From: Microbacterium sp. Gd 4-13
Lineage (GTDB): Bacteria > Actinomycetota > Actinomycetes > Actinomycetales > Microbacteriaceae
NCBI RefSeq assembly: GCF_003095395.1
Contig: NZ_QEIJ01000006.1
Coordinates: 1-64,000 of the forward strand
DNA length: 64,000 bases
Direction: 5' to 3'
The notes beneath the pieces are model-generated. The model was not told the origin of the DNA. It was given only the letters and a program-made list of their open reading frames with translations, and searched no databases. Numbering within the stretch: position 1 is the first letter of the stretch; every line of letters begins with the position of its first letter. The translations under genes were made by a program, and so were the position numbers. Shown piece after piece: positions 8,098 to 16,436 of the stretch.

Positions 8098-9113
8098 TCC
8101 ACCGCCAGCGTCCGAGCATCTACGACGTCGCGCGCCAGGCCGGCGTGTCGCACATGACGGTCTCGCGCGTCTTGAACGGTCACGCGAACATTCGCGACGC
8201 GACGCGCGCGCGGGTGCTGCAGGTCATCGACGAGATGAACTACACCCCCAGCCCCATCGCGAGGGCGCTCGCTACGCGTCGTGCTCATCGAATCGGTGTG
8301 CTGGTCGACGCCCCCGACCAGTACGGTCCGAACAGCACGCTGCAGGCGTTCGAAAGCGCTGCTCGCGTGGCGGGGTACGCGATCAGCACGTTCTCCGTCG
8401 CCGACGACGAGGGATCGCCGATCGATTCCGGCGCGTCGGAACTCGCCAACCAGGGTGTCGAGGCGCTGTGTGTCATCGCGCCACGGGCAAAGTCCCTCGA
8501 CCTGCTCCGACGGCAGGCCACCGGTCTGCCGACCGTCGTGATCAAGTCAGAACGCGACGAGCAGTGGCACACGATCGGCGTCGATCAGCGTGCCGGCGCG
8601 GTGAAAGCGGTCACCCATCTGATCGAGCGGGGACACACGTCGATCGCGCACCTCGCGGGGCCGCTCGATTGGTTCGATTCCCGCGAACGTGCCGAGGGAT
8701 GGCGCCAGGCGCTGAAAGACCACGGGATCCGCCCCGGTGCGATGGTCAGCGGTGACTGGACATCGGATTTCGGCTACGAGTTCGGCCGCCGGTTCGACAT
8801 CGGCGAGACGACGGCGGTGTTCGCGTCCAACGATCAGATGGCACTCGGCCTGATCCACGGGCTGAGCGAGCGCGGTCTGCGCGTGCCGCACGACCTCAGC
8901 ATCGTGGGCTTCGACGACCTCCCCGACACGCGCCACTTTCTTCCGCCGTTGACAACCGTGCGTCAGGATTTCGCTGCCCTGGGCGACCTCGCGCTGCAGC
9001 GAATCGTCTCGGCCATCGAGCACGACGGTGCGCCGCAGCACCACACGATCGAGCCGCTCGTGGTGGTGCGGATGTCGTCGTCCTCGCCGCCGACCGTTCG
9101 CGGCGGACGCTGA
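8094..9113 (+). CDS. LacI-family transcriptional regulator, probable arabinose regulator
   Basis: 339 residues. The N-terminal helix-turn-helix PSIYDVARQAGVSHMTVSRVLNG and hinge-helix segment PSPIARALATRR are textbook LacI; the periplasmic-binding-like sensor domain follows (RIGVLVDAPDQYGP, VGFDDLPDTRHFLPPLTTVRQD near the C-terminus). It would bind a palindromic operator and release it on binding a sugar-type ligand. Two related palindromes precede araD and araA, making it the likely repressor of both. The ATG at 8094 overlaps the stop of the DUF916-like gene (ATGA), so both are probably translated from one message. Ligand identity (arabinose or a product) is inference from position. Confidence 0.9.
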   Translation: MIHRQRPSIYDVARQAGVSHMTVSRVLNGHANIRDATRARVLQVIDEMNYTPSPIARALATRRAHRIGVLVDAPDQYGPNSTLQAFESAARVAGYAISTFSVADDEGSPIDSGASELANQGVEALCVIAPRAKSLDLLRRQATGLPTVVIKSERDEQWHTIGVDQRAGAVKAVTHLIERGHTSIAHLAGPLDWFDSRERAEGWRQALKDHGIRPGAMVSGDWTSDFGYEFGRRFDIGETTAVFASNDQMALGLIHGLSERGLRVPHDLSIVGFDDLPDTRHFLPPLTTVRQDFAALGDLALQRIVSAIEHDGAPQHHTIEPLVVVRMSSSSPPTVRGGR

Positions 9114-9200
9114 GGTCGCGAGGAGCTCCGGGCGGTCGGTGGACACTCGCGCAGAGTGTCAGGACGACTTCGGGTGAACTGCGGCAATCACTCGCGGATT

Positions 9201-9219
9201 TATAGTGTTAGCGCGCACA
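9201..9219 (+). promoter_or_regulatory. araA promoter -10-like element overlapping a LacI-type operator
   Basis: TATAGT at 9201-9206 is a plausible -10 box; I see no convincing -35. It overlaps by one base the imperfect palindrome TGTTAGCGCGCACA (9206-9219), built as TGT-NN-GCGC-NN-ACA. The site is similar to the one before araD at 4487-4500. Binding there would block transcription start, consistent with repression by the adjacent LacI protein. The ATG of araA lies 45 nt further on. Confidence 0.5.
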
Positions 9220-9263
9220 ATGGTAGTTCCAGCCGCACTCCTCAAAGACGAAAGAGCCCCGTC

Positions 9264-10775
9264 ATGTCTCGTACGCCCCTGTCCACGTCGCTCGATGCCT
9301 TCGAGGTGTGGTTCGTCACCGGTAGTCAGAATCTCTACGGGGAGGAGACGCTTCGTCAGGTGGCGGAGCAGTCTCAGGCAGTGGCGGACGGGTTGAGCGG
9401 GTTGCCGGTGAAGGTTGTGTGGAAGCCGGTGCTGAAGGACTCCGACAGCATCCGTCGTCTCGCGCTGGAGGTCAACGGCCGCGATGACGTGATCGGTGTG
9501 GTCGCGTGGATGCATACGTTCAGTCCGGCGAAGATGTGGATCGCGGGTCTGGATGCGTTGCAGAAGCCGCTCCTGCACCTGCACACGCAGGCGAACGTCG
9601 AGCTACCGTGGGCCGACATCGATTTCGATTTCATGAATCTGAACCAGGCGGCTCATGGTGACCGGGAGTTCGGGTACATCCAGACCCGCCTCGGTGTCGC
9701 CCGCAAGACCGTCGTCGGCCACGTGTCGAACCCGGTGGTGCGCCAGCAGGTCGAGGACTGGCAGCGTGCGGCGGCGGGGTGGGCGGCGTCGAGGACGCTG
9801 AAGCTGGCGCGTTTCGGTGACAACATGCGGTTCGTCGCGGTCACCGAGGGCGATAAGACCGAGGCCGAGCTGCGGTTCGGTGTGCAGGTGAACACGTGGG
9901 GCGTGAACGAACTCGCGGATGCTGTGGCCGCAGCATCCGACGCGGATGTCGACGCGCTCGTGGCCGAGTACATCGCCTCGTACGACGTTGCGGAGGAGTT
10001 GCTTCCCGGCGGTGACCGTCACCAGTCCCTCCGTGACGGTGCGGCGATCGAGATCGGGCTGCGTTCCTTCCTGGAGGAGGGCGGGTTCGGCGCGTTCACG
10101 ACGTCGTTCGAAGACCTCGGCGCTCTGAAGCAGCTGCCGGGGCTGGCGGTGCAGCGTCTGATGGCCGAGGGCTACGGTTTCGGTGCGGAGGGCGACTGGA
10201 AGACCGCGATCCTCGTGCGCGTCGCGAACGTCATGGGTGCGGGTCTTCCCGGTGGTGCGTCGCTGATGGAGGACTACACGTACGACCTCGTGCCCGGTGC
10301 GGAGCGCATCCTCGGTGCCCACATGCTCGAAGTCTCGCCGTCGCTGACGACCGCGAAGCCGCGTCTGGAGGTGCACGCCCTCGGTATCGGGGGGAAGGAA
10401 GACCCGGTGCGTCTGGTCTTCACCGCCGACCCGGGACCTGCGCTCGTGGTGGCGATGAGCGACATGCGCGACCGGTTCCGTCTGGTCGCGAACGTGGTCG
10501 AGAACGTCGACGCCCCCGATCTGCCGAACCTCCCGGTGGGCCGTGCGGTGTGGAAGCCGCAGCCCGATTTCGCCACCAGCGCGGCGTGCTGGCTCGCCGC
10601 CGGTGCCGCGCACCACACGGTGATGACCACCGCGGTCGGTATCGAGGTGTTCCGTGATTTCGCGGAGATCGCGAAGACCGAGCTCGTCGTCATCGACGAC
10701 GACACCACGGTGCGCGACTTCCAGCGTGAGCTGCGCTGGAACCAGGCCTACTACCGCCTCGCCCAGGGACTCTGA
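9264..10775 (+). CDS. araA: L-arabinose isomerase
   Basis: 503 residues, matching the roughly 500 of bacterial AraA. The start region [21 protein letters not shown] and the segments EPAKMW-like [40 protein letters not shown] and the C-terminal [12 protein letters not shown] with paired histidines are characteristic. The enzyme interconverts L-arabinose and L-ribulose using a Mn-type metal in the cytosol. I start at ATG 9264; an in-frame extension to 9156 runs through the promoter/operator and is not coding. It is followed one base later by the epimerase gene. Codon use here is slightly richer in GTG/GGT than in neighbours, but the reading frame is intact throughout. Confidence 0.96.
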   Translation: MSRTPLSTSLDAFEVWFVTGSQNLYGEETLRQVAEQSQAVADGLSGLPVKVVWKPVLKDSDSIRRLALEVNGRDDVIGVVAWMHTFSPAKMWIAGLDALQKPLLHLHTQANVELPWADIDFDFMNLNQAAHGDREFGYIQTRLGVARKTVVGHVSNPVVRQQVEDWQRAAAGWAASRTLKLARFGDNMRFVAVTEGDKTEAELRFGVQVNTWGVNELADAVAAASDADVDALVAEYIASYDVAEELLPGGDRHQSLRDGAAIEIGLRSFLEEGGFGAFTTSFEDLGALKQLPGLAVQRLMAEGYGFGAEGDWKTAILVRVANVMGAGLPGGASLMEDYTYDLVPGAERILGAHMLEVSPSLTTAKPRLEVHALGIGGKEDPVRLVFTADPGPALVVAMSDMRDRFRLVANVVENVDAPDLPNLPVGRAVWKPQPDFATSAACWLAAGAAHHTVMTTAVGIEVFRDFAEIAKTELVVIDDDTTVRDFQRELRWNQAYYRLAQGL

Positions 10776-10776
10776 C

Positions 10777-11730
10777 GTGGCACGCGTTCCCGTCTCCGGT
10801 GAGCAGCACGTTCTGCGCGCCGGCGAGTACGACGCGATCGTCGCGAGCGTCGGGGCATCGCTTCGCTCGCTGACTCACCGCGGTCGCGACCTCGTCGTGC
10901 CGTTCGGCGCCGACGAGCTCCGCCCCGGCTTCCGCGGGGCAACGCTCGCTCCCTGGCCCAACCGCATCGTCGACGGTCGCTACACGTTCGACGGCGAGGA
11001 GTATCAGGTCGCTCTGAGCGAGCCCGACCGGGGCCACGCGCTGCACGGACTGCTCGGGTGGAGCGACTTCAGCGTCACCGACAAGGGCCCGAGCCACGTG
11101 ACGCTCGCCGCCACGGTCGAACCGCAGTCGGGCTACCCGTGGCGCGTCGAGGTCGAGACGACCTTCGCCCTCTCGTCGGAGGGGCTCACCCAGTCGGTCA
11201 CGGCGCGCAACGACTCCGCGACGGCCGCTCCGTGGGGCACCGGACCGCACCCGTACCTGGTCGCCGGCGACGGGCTCGTCGATGCGTGGACCCTGACGCT
11301 GCCCGCCGCCGAGGTGCTCGAGGTCACGCCCGACAGGCTGTCGCCCACCGAGCTGTCACCGGTGGATGTCGACGCCGACCGGTTCGACTTCCGCGTCGCC
11401 CGCGCTCTGGGCGCGGTCGAGATCGACCACGCGTTCACCTCGCTCGAGCGCGACGACGACGGACTCGCGACCGTCACGGTGACGGATGCCGCGGGCAACG
11501 GTGTCGCGATGGATTGGGACTCGACGTGCCCCTGGGTGCAGATCCACACCGCCGACGTCGACGGCGACCCCGCGACCCCCGGCTACCGCGTCGGACTCGC
11601 GGTGGAACCGATGACCTGTGCTCCCGATGCGTTCAACGACGCGGCGTACCCGTTCGACGCCGGGCTCATCGTTCTCGAGCCCGGCGTCCAGCATCCGGGT
11701 GCCCGGTGGCGCATCCGCGCGATCGGCTGA
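10777..11730 (+). CDS. Aldose 1-epimerase (galactose mutarotase-like)
   Basis: 317 residues with the mutarotase signatures PWPNRIVDGRYTFDGEEYQ (about residues 57-75), RGHALHGLLGW with a catalytic-type histidine, GPHPYLVAGDG with the second histidine, and an acidic C-terminal EPMTCAPDAFN. It interconverts sugar anomers; here it would supply the anomer used by arabinose isomerase. GTG at 10777 lies one base after the araA stop, so the two genes form one unit. The long upstream frame from 10654 is the shadow of araA. The 3' end meets a convergent membrane gene 18 nt later. Confidence 0.88.
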   Translation: MARVPVSGEQHVLRAGEYDAIVASVGASLRSLTHRGRDLVVPFGADELRPGFRGATLAPWPNRIVDGRYTFDGEEYQVALSEPDRGHALHGLLGWSDFSVTDKGPSHVTLAATVEPQSGYPWRVEVETTFALSSEGLTQSVTARNDSATAAPWGTGPHPYLVAGDGLVDAWTLTLPAAEVLEVTPDRLSPTELSPVDVDADRFDFRVARALGAVEIDHAFTSLERDDDGLATVTVTDAAGNGVAMDWDSTCPWVQIHTADVDGDPATPGYRVGLAVEPMTCAPDAFNDAAYPFDAGLIVLEPGVQHPGARWRIRAIG

Positions 11731-11748
11731 CCCGCAGGGTGTCGCGTA

Positions 11749-12330
11749 TCAATGCCCGTCGTGCGTCACGACGGGCACTGTGCCGTCGTCGGTGAGGAGC
11801 ACGGCGTCCTGCGCCGCGCCGAGCGCGGGGGTGACGATGACGGCGATGATGGCCGCGGCCACCAGCATGCCGAGGATTCCGCGGAGGGTGCCGACGTCAC
11901 GGGCCTTGTCGGCGCCGCGACGGACCACGACGGCGCAGGCGCCGCCGACGACCAGCAGGAGGAAGGTGCCCGCGGCGATCGCGTAGACGCCCGTGTGAGA
12001 GGGCGCGACGGCGAGCAGCCCGAACATCGCCAGCACGCCCGCGACGGCCCCGGCGAGGGCGAGCGGGGGAGCGACGAGACGGGAGGCGACGAGGTTGGCG
12101 CCGCCCCAGAAGAGCGAGAGGACGCCGAGGCTGACCAGCAGCACGCCGACGGCACGCTCGGTGAAGCCCGACGTCGCTCCGACGATCGCCCCGGCGCCGA
12201 GGGCGGCTTGGATGAGCCCGGCCCCCCAGGCCGCGACCGACGGCCACGACCCGGTGAAGCCGGACGACCCCGCGGCCGGACGGGCTCGATGAGCCGTCAC
12301 GACCGCGGGGGTGTTCGCATGAACAGTCAC
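11749..12330 (-). CDS. Small polytopic membrane protein, function unknown
   Basis: 193 residues with a soluble N-terminus (1-28), then about five hydrophobic segments separated by glycine/alanine-rich turns. The ordered hydrophobic repeats resemble small DUF4383-type membrane proteins, such as the one encoded immediately upstream (12348-12758), but I do not see a diagnostic motif. It ends in DDGTVPVVTHDGH. It lies 17 nt after the DUF4383 gene on the same strand and probably shares its transcript. I cannot assign a function. Confidence 0.7.
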   Translation of the reverse strand: MTVHANTPAVVTAHRARPAAGSSGFTGSWPSVAAWGAGLIQAALGAGAIVGATSGFTERAVGVLLVSLGVLSLFWGGANLVASRLVAPPLALAGAVAGVLAMFGLLAVAPSHTGVYAIAAGTFLLLVVGGACAVVVRRGADKARDVGTLRGILGMLVAAAIIAVIVTPALGAAQDAVLLTDDGTVPVVTHDGH

Positions 12331-12347
12331 GGTGAAGAGTCGTTCGA

Positions 12348-12758
12348 TCAGATCGCCGCGGTGCGGGGGACGTTCTTGTCGGCGGCGAGGCCGACACCGA
12401 GCAGCACGACCGCGCTGGCGAGGTGGAGGAAGTGGTCGGCCACGTTCAGCGCGAGGATGTTCGCGGCGGTTCCGACGAGGAAGAAGCCGACGACGCCCAG
12501 GAGCAGGTAGACCGCGCCCACGGTGGTGTTGACGCCCTTCGCGGCGCGGACGTTGGCGAGGCCTGCGATGAGGAGCGCTGCACCGATGAGGAGGTGGGCG
12601 ATGTTGTGCAGCGGGTTCACCTCGAAGATGCCGAGGAGGAGGCCTCCGTCGGTGGCGATGAAGCCCACGCCGCCGGTCACGGCGAAGCCGAGCAGGCCGA
12701 CGAGCAGGTAGACGGCGCCGAAGATGGTGGCGACGATGCGGTTCGGTGACGAGCCCAT
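12348..12758 (-). CDS. DUF4383 domain membrane protein
   Basis: 136 residues, four membrane helices. Family features are the N-terminal NRIVATIFGAVYLLVGLLGF, NPLHNIAHLLIGAALLIAG in the middle and NVADHFLHLASAVVLLGVGL near the end, with histidines placed in the second and fourth helices. DUF4383 proteins are common in actinobacteria, often near stress genes, with no known reaction. The ATG at 12758 is preceded by AGGAGGTCC on the coding strand, a strong ribosome site. It is divergent from the DUF1905-like gene, sharing a 176-nt spacer. Confidence 0.85.
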   Translation of the reverse strand: MGSSPNRIVATIFGAVYLLVGLLGFAVTGGVGFIATDGGLLLGIFEVNPLHNIAHLLIGAALLIAGLANVRAAKGVNTTVGAVYLLLGVVGFFLVGTAANILALNVADHFLHLASAVVLLGVGLAADKNVPRTAAI

Positions 12759-12934
12759 GAGGGACCTCCTAGTTCAGGATGCGACCGGCGCCGCATCTGA
12801 GAATGATTCGTACTGGGTGGGAGATCGGATTGGGCGTTCTCCCAGGTTCGAAGCTATGGCCTGGTCTGGCCTCGAATCGCGGGGGTTGCGCGCGCCGGTC
12901 CGACGCGGTATCTGCGTGCTGTCACACTTCACAC

Positions 12935-13366
12935 ATGACGTTCGAGACGACTCTTTCCCAGAGCGGCAACAACACCGGCATCGAGGTGCCCCCGGAACTG
13001 ATCGAGGAGTTGGGCGGGGGCAAGCGCCCCGCCGTGATCGTGACGGTGAACGGCTTCACCTATCGGAGCACGGTCGGAGTGATGGGAGGGCGCCACCTCA
13101 TCCCGTTCTCATCCGACAAGCGCGCCGAGACCGGACTTCGCGGGGGAGACGCGATCACGGTCGAGCTGGCCCTCGACACCGCTCCGCGAACGGTCGAGCT
13201 GCCCGATGACCTCGTGTCGGCCCTCGCCGAGGCGGGTTCGCGAGAACTCTTCGACGCCCTGGCGCCGAGTCAGCGCAAGGCGCACGTCACGAACATCGAG
13301 GGCGCGAAGACCGCCGAGACGCGGGAACGCCGCATCCGGTCCATCGTGGCGAAGCTCTCCGTCTGA
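12935..13366 (+). CDS. DUF1905 / YdeI-OmpD-associated family protein
   Basis: 143 residues. The N-terminal half (about 1-85) is a DUF1905-like small beta barrel: NNTGIEVPPELIEELGGGKRPAVIVTVNGFTYRSTVGVMGGRHLIPFS. The C-terminal half carries LVSALAEAGSRELFDALAPSQRKAHVTNIEGAKTAETRERRI, the OmdA/YdeI pattern with the conserved S-R-H-NWI-type helix. Family members are associated with general stress or bacteriocin protection, but the mechanism is unknown. The start at ATG 12935 fits the protein family; upstream in-frame codons are not conserved-looking. It is a single gene followed 43 nt later by an unrelated hypothetical. Confidence 0.85.
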   Translation: MTFETTLSQSGNNTGIEVPPELIEELGGGKRPAVIVTVNGFTYRSTVGVMGGRHLIPFSSDKRAETGLRGGDAITVELALDTAPRTVELPDDLVSALAEAGSRELFDALAPSQRKAHVTNIEGAKTAETRERRIRSIVAKLSV

Positions 13367-13409
13367 GCCCGGCCGCGGTCGCGCTAGCCTCGTGTAGAGG
13401 AGGTGCGCC

Positions 13410-13976
13410 GTGGGGAAGACGTCGGATGCTGTCGCCGAGGGCGTCTCGATCGCCGCAGCGGCCGCACGGCTGATCGTGCGCAACCGCATCCTCGTCGACA
13501 CGATCGCCGATGGCGGGCAGTTCGATGCCGACGCGTTCGGCGAGATCACCCGCGAGACGTTGCTCGGACTCGCTGCCGAGCAGGAGCGCGCCGCCGACCG
13601 GGCGCGGCGCTTGCGGCGCGGTGCCTGGGGCAAGTTCTCGACGTCGTCGGGTACGCACGACTACCGCGACCGCGACACCGCCAACCTCCGTCGCCGTCGC
13701 AAGCAGTACCTGGGCGTGGCGTCGGAGTTGCGTGCCTGGGCGGGCGATGAGGCCCGCGTGAGCGCGTTGCTCGAGAGCGCGCGCGACGCCGCGTGGGGCG
13801 ACGTGGAGTCGAACCTCGCCCGTCGGCTGAACGTCGAAGCGATGACGGCCGACTCCGACCCCGAGTACGAGACGATGCGCAAAGCGCGCATGGATTCGCT
13901 GCGCATGATCGACCTGGCCCGACTCGCCTCCCAGGCCAAGAAGAAGGCCCAGCAGGCCCGCGCCGGCGACGCCTGA
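13410..13976 (+). CDS. Hypothetical helical protein
   Basis: 188 residues, predicted mostly alpha-helical and charged, with no membrane segment or signal peptide. The segments RDTANLRRRRKQYLGVASELRAWAGDEARVSALLESARDAAWGDVESNLARRL and the final LARLASQAKKKAQQARAGDA look like long helices, possibly a coiled coil at the end. The start is GTG 13410, chosen because AGAGGAGG lies upstream at good spacing. I do not recognise a family. It converges on the minus-strand gene at 14012. Confidence 0.75.
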   Translation: MGKTSDAVAEGVSIAAAAARLIVRNRILVDTIADGGQFDADAFGEITRETLLGLAAEQERAADRARRLRRGAWGKFSTSSGTHDYRDRDTANLRRRRKQYLGVASELRAWAGDEARVSALLESARDAAWGDVESNLARRLNVEAMTADSDPEYETMRKARMDSLRMIDLARLASQAKKKAQQARAGDA

Positions 13977-14011
13977 CCGCCCGCGGCAGCGCCACCCCGC
14001 CGGGAACCGGG

Positions 14012-14539
14012 TCAGCGCCGCAACGCCGCCGGGCGCGCGATGTCGAGTGCCTCGAGCAGGTCGCCGAGTCGCCGATCGAGCTCGACACCCGCCTGGGTGA
14101 GCTTGTTGAGGCCGAAGCTCGCCAGGTGCGGACCGGGCTGCTCGAGAGTCAGCGCGACCTCGTCGCCGCGCGCGACCAGCAGCATCCGCACCGGCAGGTA
14201 CAGCAGCGCGGTCGGTTCGATGCGGTGGATGCGGGCGGCCGCCGCCCAGTCCATGAGCAGGTAGCCCACGGCCGCAGCATCCCTTCCCGCCACGCTCAGC
14301 ACGCCCCCGAGGTCATCGCTCGACAGGCGTACGAATCCGTTCGGCGCATCCCACGAGAGGCCGCGCACGAAGTCGTCCCACGGAGTGCGTCCTCCCGTGA
14401 CCGCATCGAGGTCGTCGCGGTCGAGCTCGGGCACCTCGGCCTCGATGCGGGCACGCATCTCGTCGAAGGGCGCGGCGACGCGGAGGCTGATGCGGCGCGC
14501 ACCGTGGTCGGCGGCCTCGTCGGCGGTGCGATAGCTCAT
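14012..14539 (-). CDS. Possible DUF302-like protein
   Basis: 175 residues, soluble. An N-terminal segment with SYRTADEAADHGARRISLRVAAPFDEM is followed by a DUF302-like stretch (about residues 85-150): GYLLMDWAAAARIHRIEPTALLYLPVRMLLVARGDEVALTLEQPG. DUF302 proteins have this order of a short-chain-binding region, a leucine-proline strand and a final strand pair; the reaction is unknown. The start is uncertain: ATG 14539, GTG 14542 and ATG 14548 are all in frame, and GGGAG on the coding strand best fits the first two. It converges with the hypothetical gene on the left. Confidence 0.6.
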   Translation of the reverse strand: MSYRTADEAADHGARRISLRVAAPFDEMRARIEAEVPELDRDDLDAVTGGRTPWDDFVRGLSWDAPNGFVRLSSDDLGGVLSVAGRDAAAVGYLLMDWAAAARIHRIEPTALLYLPVRMLLVARGDEVALTLEQPGPHLASFGLNKLTQAGVELDRRLGDLLEALDIARPAALRR

Positions 14540-14581
14540 CACACCCATGCTCCCAGAGCTCGGACGACCGAGGGCGCTCGT

Positions 14582-14637
14582 GAGAGTCCAGAACACCCGG
14601 ACGCACGCTCGGCGCGCTCCGGGTGTTCTGGACTCTC
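14582..14637. repeat. Perfect 20-bp inverted repeat between tRNA-Arg and DUF302-like gene
   Basis: Left arm GAGAGTCCAGAACACCCGGA (14582-14601) is exactly complementary to the right arm at 14618-14637, with a 16-nt loop. Additional CGCTCG/CGAGCG complementarity flanks the arms with small bulges. It lies about 20 nt beyond the tRNA terminator on the minus strand and just upstream of the DUF302-like start. No T-run is present; the arm is much longer than a normal terminator stem. Confidence 0.8.
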
Positions 14638-14653
14638 GAAGCGAGCGAGGCAG

Positions 14654-14694
14654 AGAAAAAGGCTCCGGCCCCCGCTTTCGCGAGGGCCGGAGCC
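14654..14694 (-). terminator. Intrinsic terminator of tRNA-Arg
   Basis: On the minus strand the sequence reads an 11-bp stem GGCTCCGGCCC/GGGCCGGAGCC (positions 14684-14694 with 14661-14671) followed by TTTTT and CT. It lies 22 nt after the tRNA 3' end. Stem plus U-run is the classical Rho-independent form, uncommon in this otherwise T-poor genome. Confidence 0.88.
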
Positions 14695-14715
14695 TGTCAC
14701 TGTCTCAACACAGTG

Positions 14716-14788
14716 TGCGCCCGAAGGGACTCGAACCCCTAACCTTCTGATCCGTAGTCAGATGCTCTATCCATTGAGCTACGGGCGC
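14716..14788 (-). tRNA. tRNA-Arg (anticodon ACG)
   Basis: The minus strand folds as a cloverleaf of 73 nt. Acceptor stem GCGCCCG/CGGGCGC is perfect; the D arm contains AGCTCAATGGATAGAGC; anticodon stem TCTGA/TCAGA encloses CTACGGA with anticodon ACG; the T arm is AGGGGTTCGAGTCCCT. The discriminator is A and CCA is not encoded. The A of the anticodon is expected to be edited to inosine to read CGU, CGC and CGA. tRNA-Arg genes are frequent integration sites, but no integrase or repeated tRNA end is seen nearby. Confidence 0.96.
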
Positions 14789-14875
14789 GCGACCCCCAAC
14801 ACGAAACGGTGCGGGGGCCTCGAGCGAGCTTACCCTACGGAGAACGCGCTCGCCAATCGAGACGGATGCTGCGGT

Positions 14876-16411
14876 TCACTCGTGCTGCGGGAAGCCCAGA
14901 TTCAGGCCTCCGTGCGAGGGGTCGAGCCAGCGCGAGGTCACCGCCTTCTCCTGCGTGAAGAAGTCGAACCCGTGCGTGCCGTAGGCCTTCGCGTCGCCGA
15001 ACAGCGACGCCTTCCACCCGCCGAACGAGTGGTACGCCACCGGCACGGGGATCGGCACGTTCACGCCGATCATGCCGACCTGCACCTCGTGCTGGAAGCG
15101 GCGCGCGGCCCCGCCGTCGTTCGTGAAGATCGCCGTGCCGTTTCCGAAGGCGCCCGAGTTGATCATCTCGAGACCCTCCTCGTACCCGGCGACGCGGATC
15201 ACGGACAGCACCGGTCCGAAGATCTCCTCGCGATAGGCGGCCGAGGCCGTCGGCACGCGGTCGAGCAGGGTCGGGCCGAGCCAGAATCCGTCGGCGTCAC
15301 CGTCGACGGCGGCACCGCGCCCGTCGACGACGACGTCCGCCCCGTCGCCGGAGGCCACATCGATGTACGACGCGACCTTGTCGCGGTGGGCGGCGGTGAT
15401 CAGCGGTCCCATGTCGGTGCCGCGGGTGCCGTCGCCGATCGTGAGTCGTCCCATGCGCTCGCGCACCTTCTCGATGAGCGCGTCGGCGACCGTGTCGACG
15501 GCGAGCACGACCGACACGGCCATGCAGCGCTCGCCCGCCGAGCCGAAGCCGGCGTTCACCGCCGCGTCGGCGGTCAGGTCGAGGTCGGCGTCGGGGAGGA
15601 CGAGCATGTGGTTCTTCGCGCCGCCGAGCGCCTGCACGCGCTTGCCGAGCCGGGTGCCCGTCTCGTACACGTACCGCGCGATCGGGGTCGAGCCGACGAA
15701 CGAGATCGCGCGCACGTCGGGGTGCTCGAGCAGGGCGTCGACCGCCGTCTTGTCTCCGTGGACGACCGAGAAGACGCCGTCGGGCAGCCCCGCCTCCTTC
15801 AGCCGGGCCGCCATCCAGTTCGCCGCCGACGGGTCTTTCTCGCTGGGCTTGAGTACGACCGCGTTGCCGGCCGCGAGAGCGAGTGGGAAGAACCACATGG
15901 GCACCATCGCCGGGAAGTTGAACGGGCTGATGATCCCGACGACGCCGAGCGGCTGCCGCAGGGTGTAGACGTCGACGCCCGTCGAGACGTTCTCGGAGTA
16001 GGCGCCCTTGTTGAGCGTGCCGACGCCGCAGGCGAACTCGATCACCTCGAGGCCGCGCGCGATCTCGCCGAGGGCGTCGGAGGTGACCTTGCCGTGCTCG
16101 GAGGTGAGGATCGCGGCGAGTTCGTCCTTCCTCGCGTTCACCAGCTCGCGGAACGCGAACAGCACCTGCGTGCGCTTCGAGATGCTCGTATCGCCCCACA
16201 CGGCGGCCGCGCGCGAGGCCGAGGCGACGGCATCAGCGACGTCCTGCGTCGAGGCGAACCGCACCTCCTTCTGCACGACACCGCGCGCCGGGTCGAACAC
16301 CGGACCCGTGCGGTCGGACGAGCCGGGCCACGGTGCGCCGTCGACCCAGTGGTCCAGCACGACGGTGTCGGATGCTGCGGCGGGGGGAGCCGTGAGTGCG
16401 GTATCGGCCAT
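14876..16411 (-). CDS. mmsA: CoA-acylating methylmalonate/malonate-semialdehyde dehydrogenase
   Basis: 511 residues of the aldehyde dehydrogenase superfamily. Seen are IISPFNFPAMVPMWFFPLALAAGNAVVLKPSEKDPS (cofactor site), GSTPIARYVYETGTRLGKRVQALGGAKNH with the MMSDH-specific AKNH, and the nucleophile in GSAGERCMA (Cys about 296). This subfamily forms acetyl-CoA or propionyl-CoA, NADH and CO2 from malonate or methylmalonate semialdehyde. In this cluster it would finish beta-alanine breakdown to acetyl-CoA. ATG 16411 has AAAGGA upstream; a longer frame to 16792 is a shadow of the aminotransferase gene. It is the last gene of the five-gene pyrimidine operon, 25 nt after the aminotransferase. Confidence 0.93.
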   Translation of the reverse strand: MADTALTAPPAAASDTVVLDHWVDGAPWPGSSDRTGPVFDPARGVVQKEVRFASTQDVADAVASASRAAAVWGDTSISKRTQVLFAFRELVNARKDELAAILTSEHGKVTSDALGEIARGLEVIEFACGVGTLNKGAYSENVSTGVDVYTLRQPLGVVGIISPFNFPAMVPMWFFPLALAAGNAVVLKPSEKDPSAANWMAARLKEAGLPDGVFSVVHGDKTAVDALLEHPDVRAISFVGSTPIARYVYETGTRLGKRVQALGGAKNHMLVLPDADLDLTADAAVNAGFGSAGERCMAVSVVLAVDTVADALIEKVRERMGRLTIGDGTRGTDMGPLITAAHRDKVASYIDVASGDGADVVVDGRGAAVDGDADGFWLGPTLLDRVPTASAAYREEIFGPVLSVIRVAGYEEGLEMINSGAFGNGTAIFTNDGGAARRFQHEVQVGMIGVNVPIPVPVAYHSFGGWKASLFGDAKAYGTHGFDFFTQEKAVTSRWLDPSHGGLNLGFPQHE

Positions 16412-16436
16412 GGGCGGTCCTTTCTGAGGTCGCTCG

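Noticed and set aside
14716-14788. Integrated element or prophage at tRNA-Arg
   Set aside because: No integrase, no duplicated tRNA 3' end and ordinary metabolic genes on both sides.
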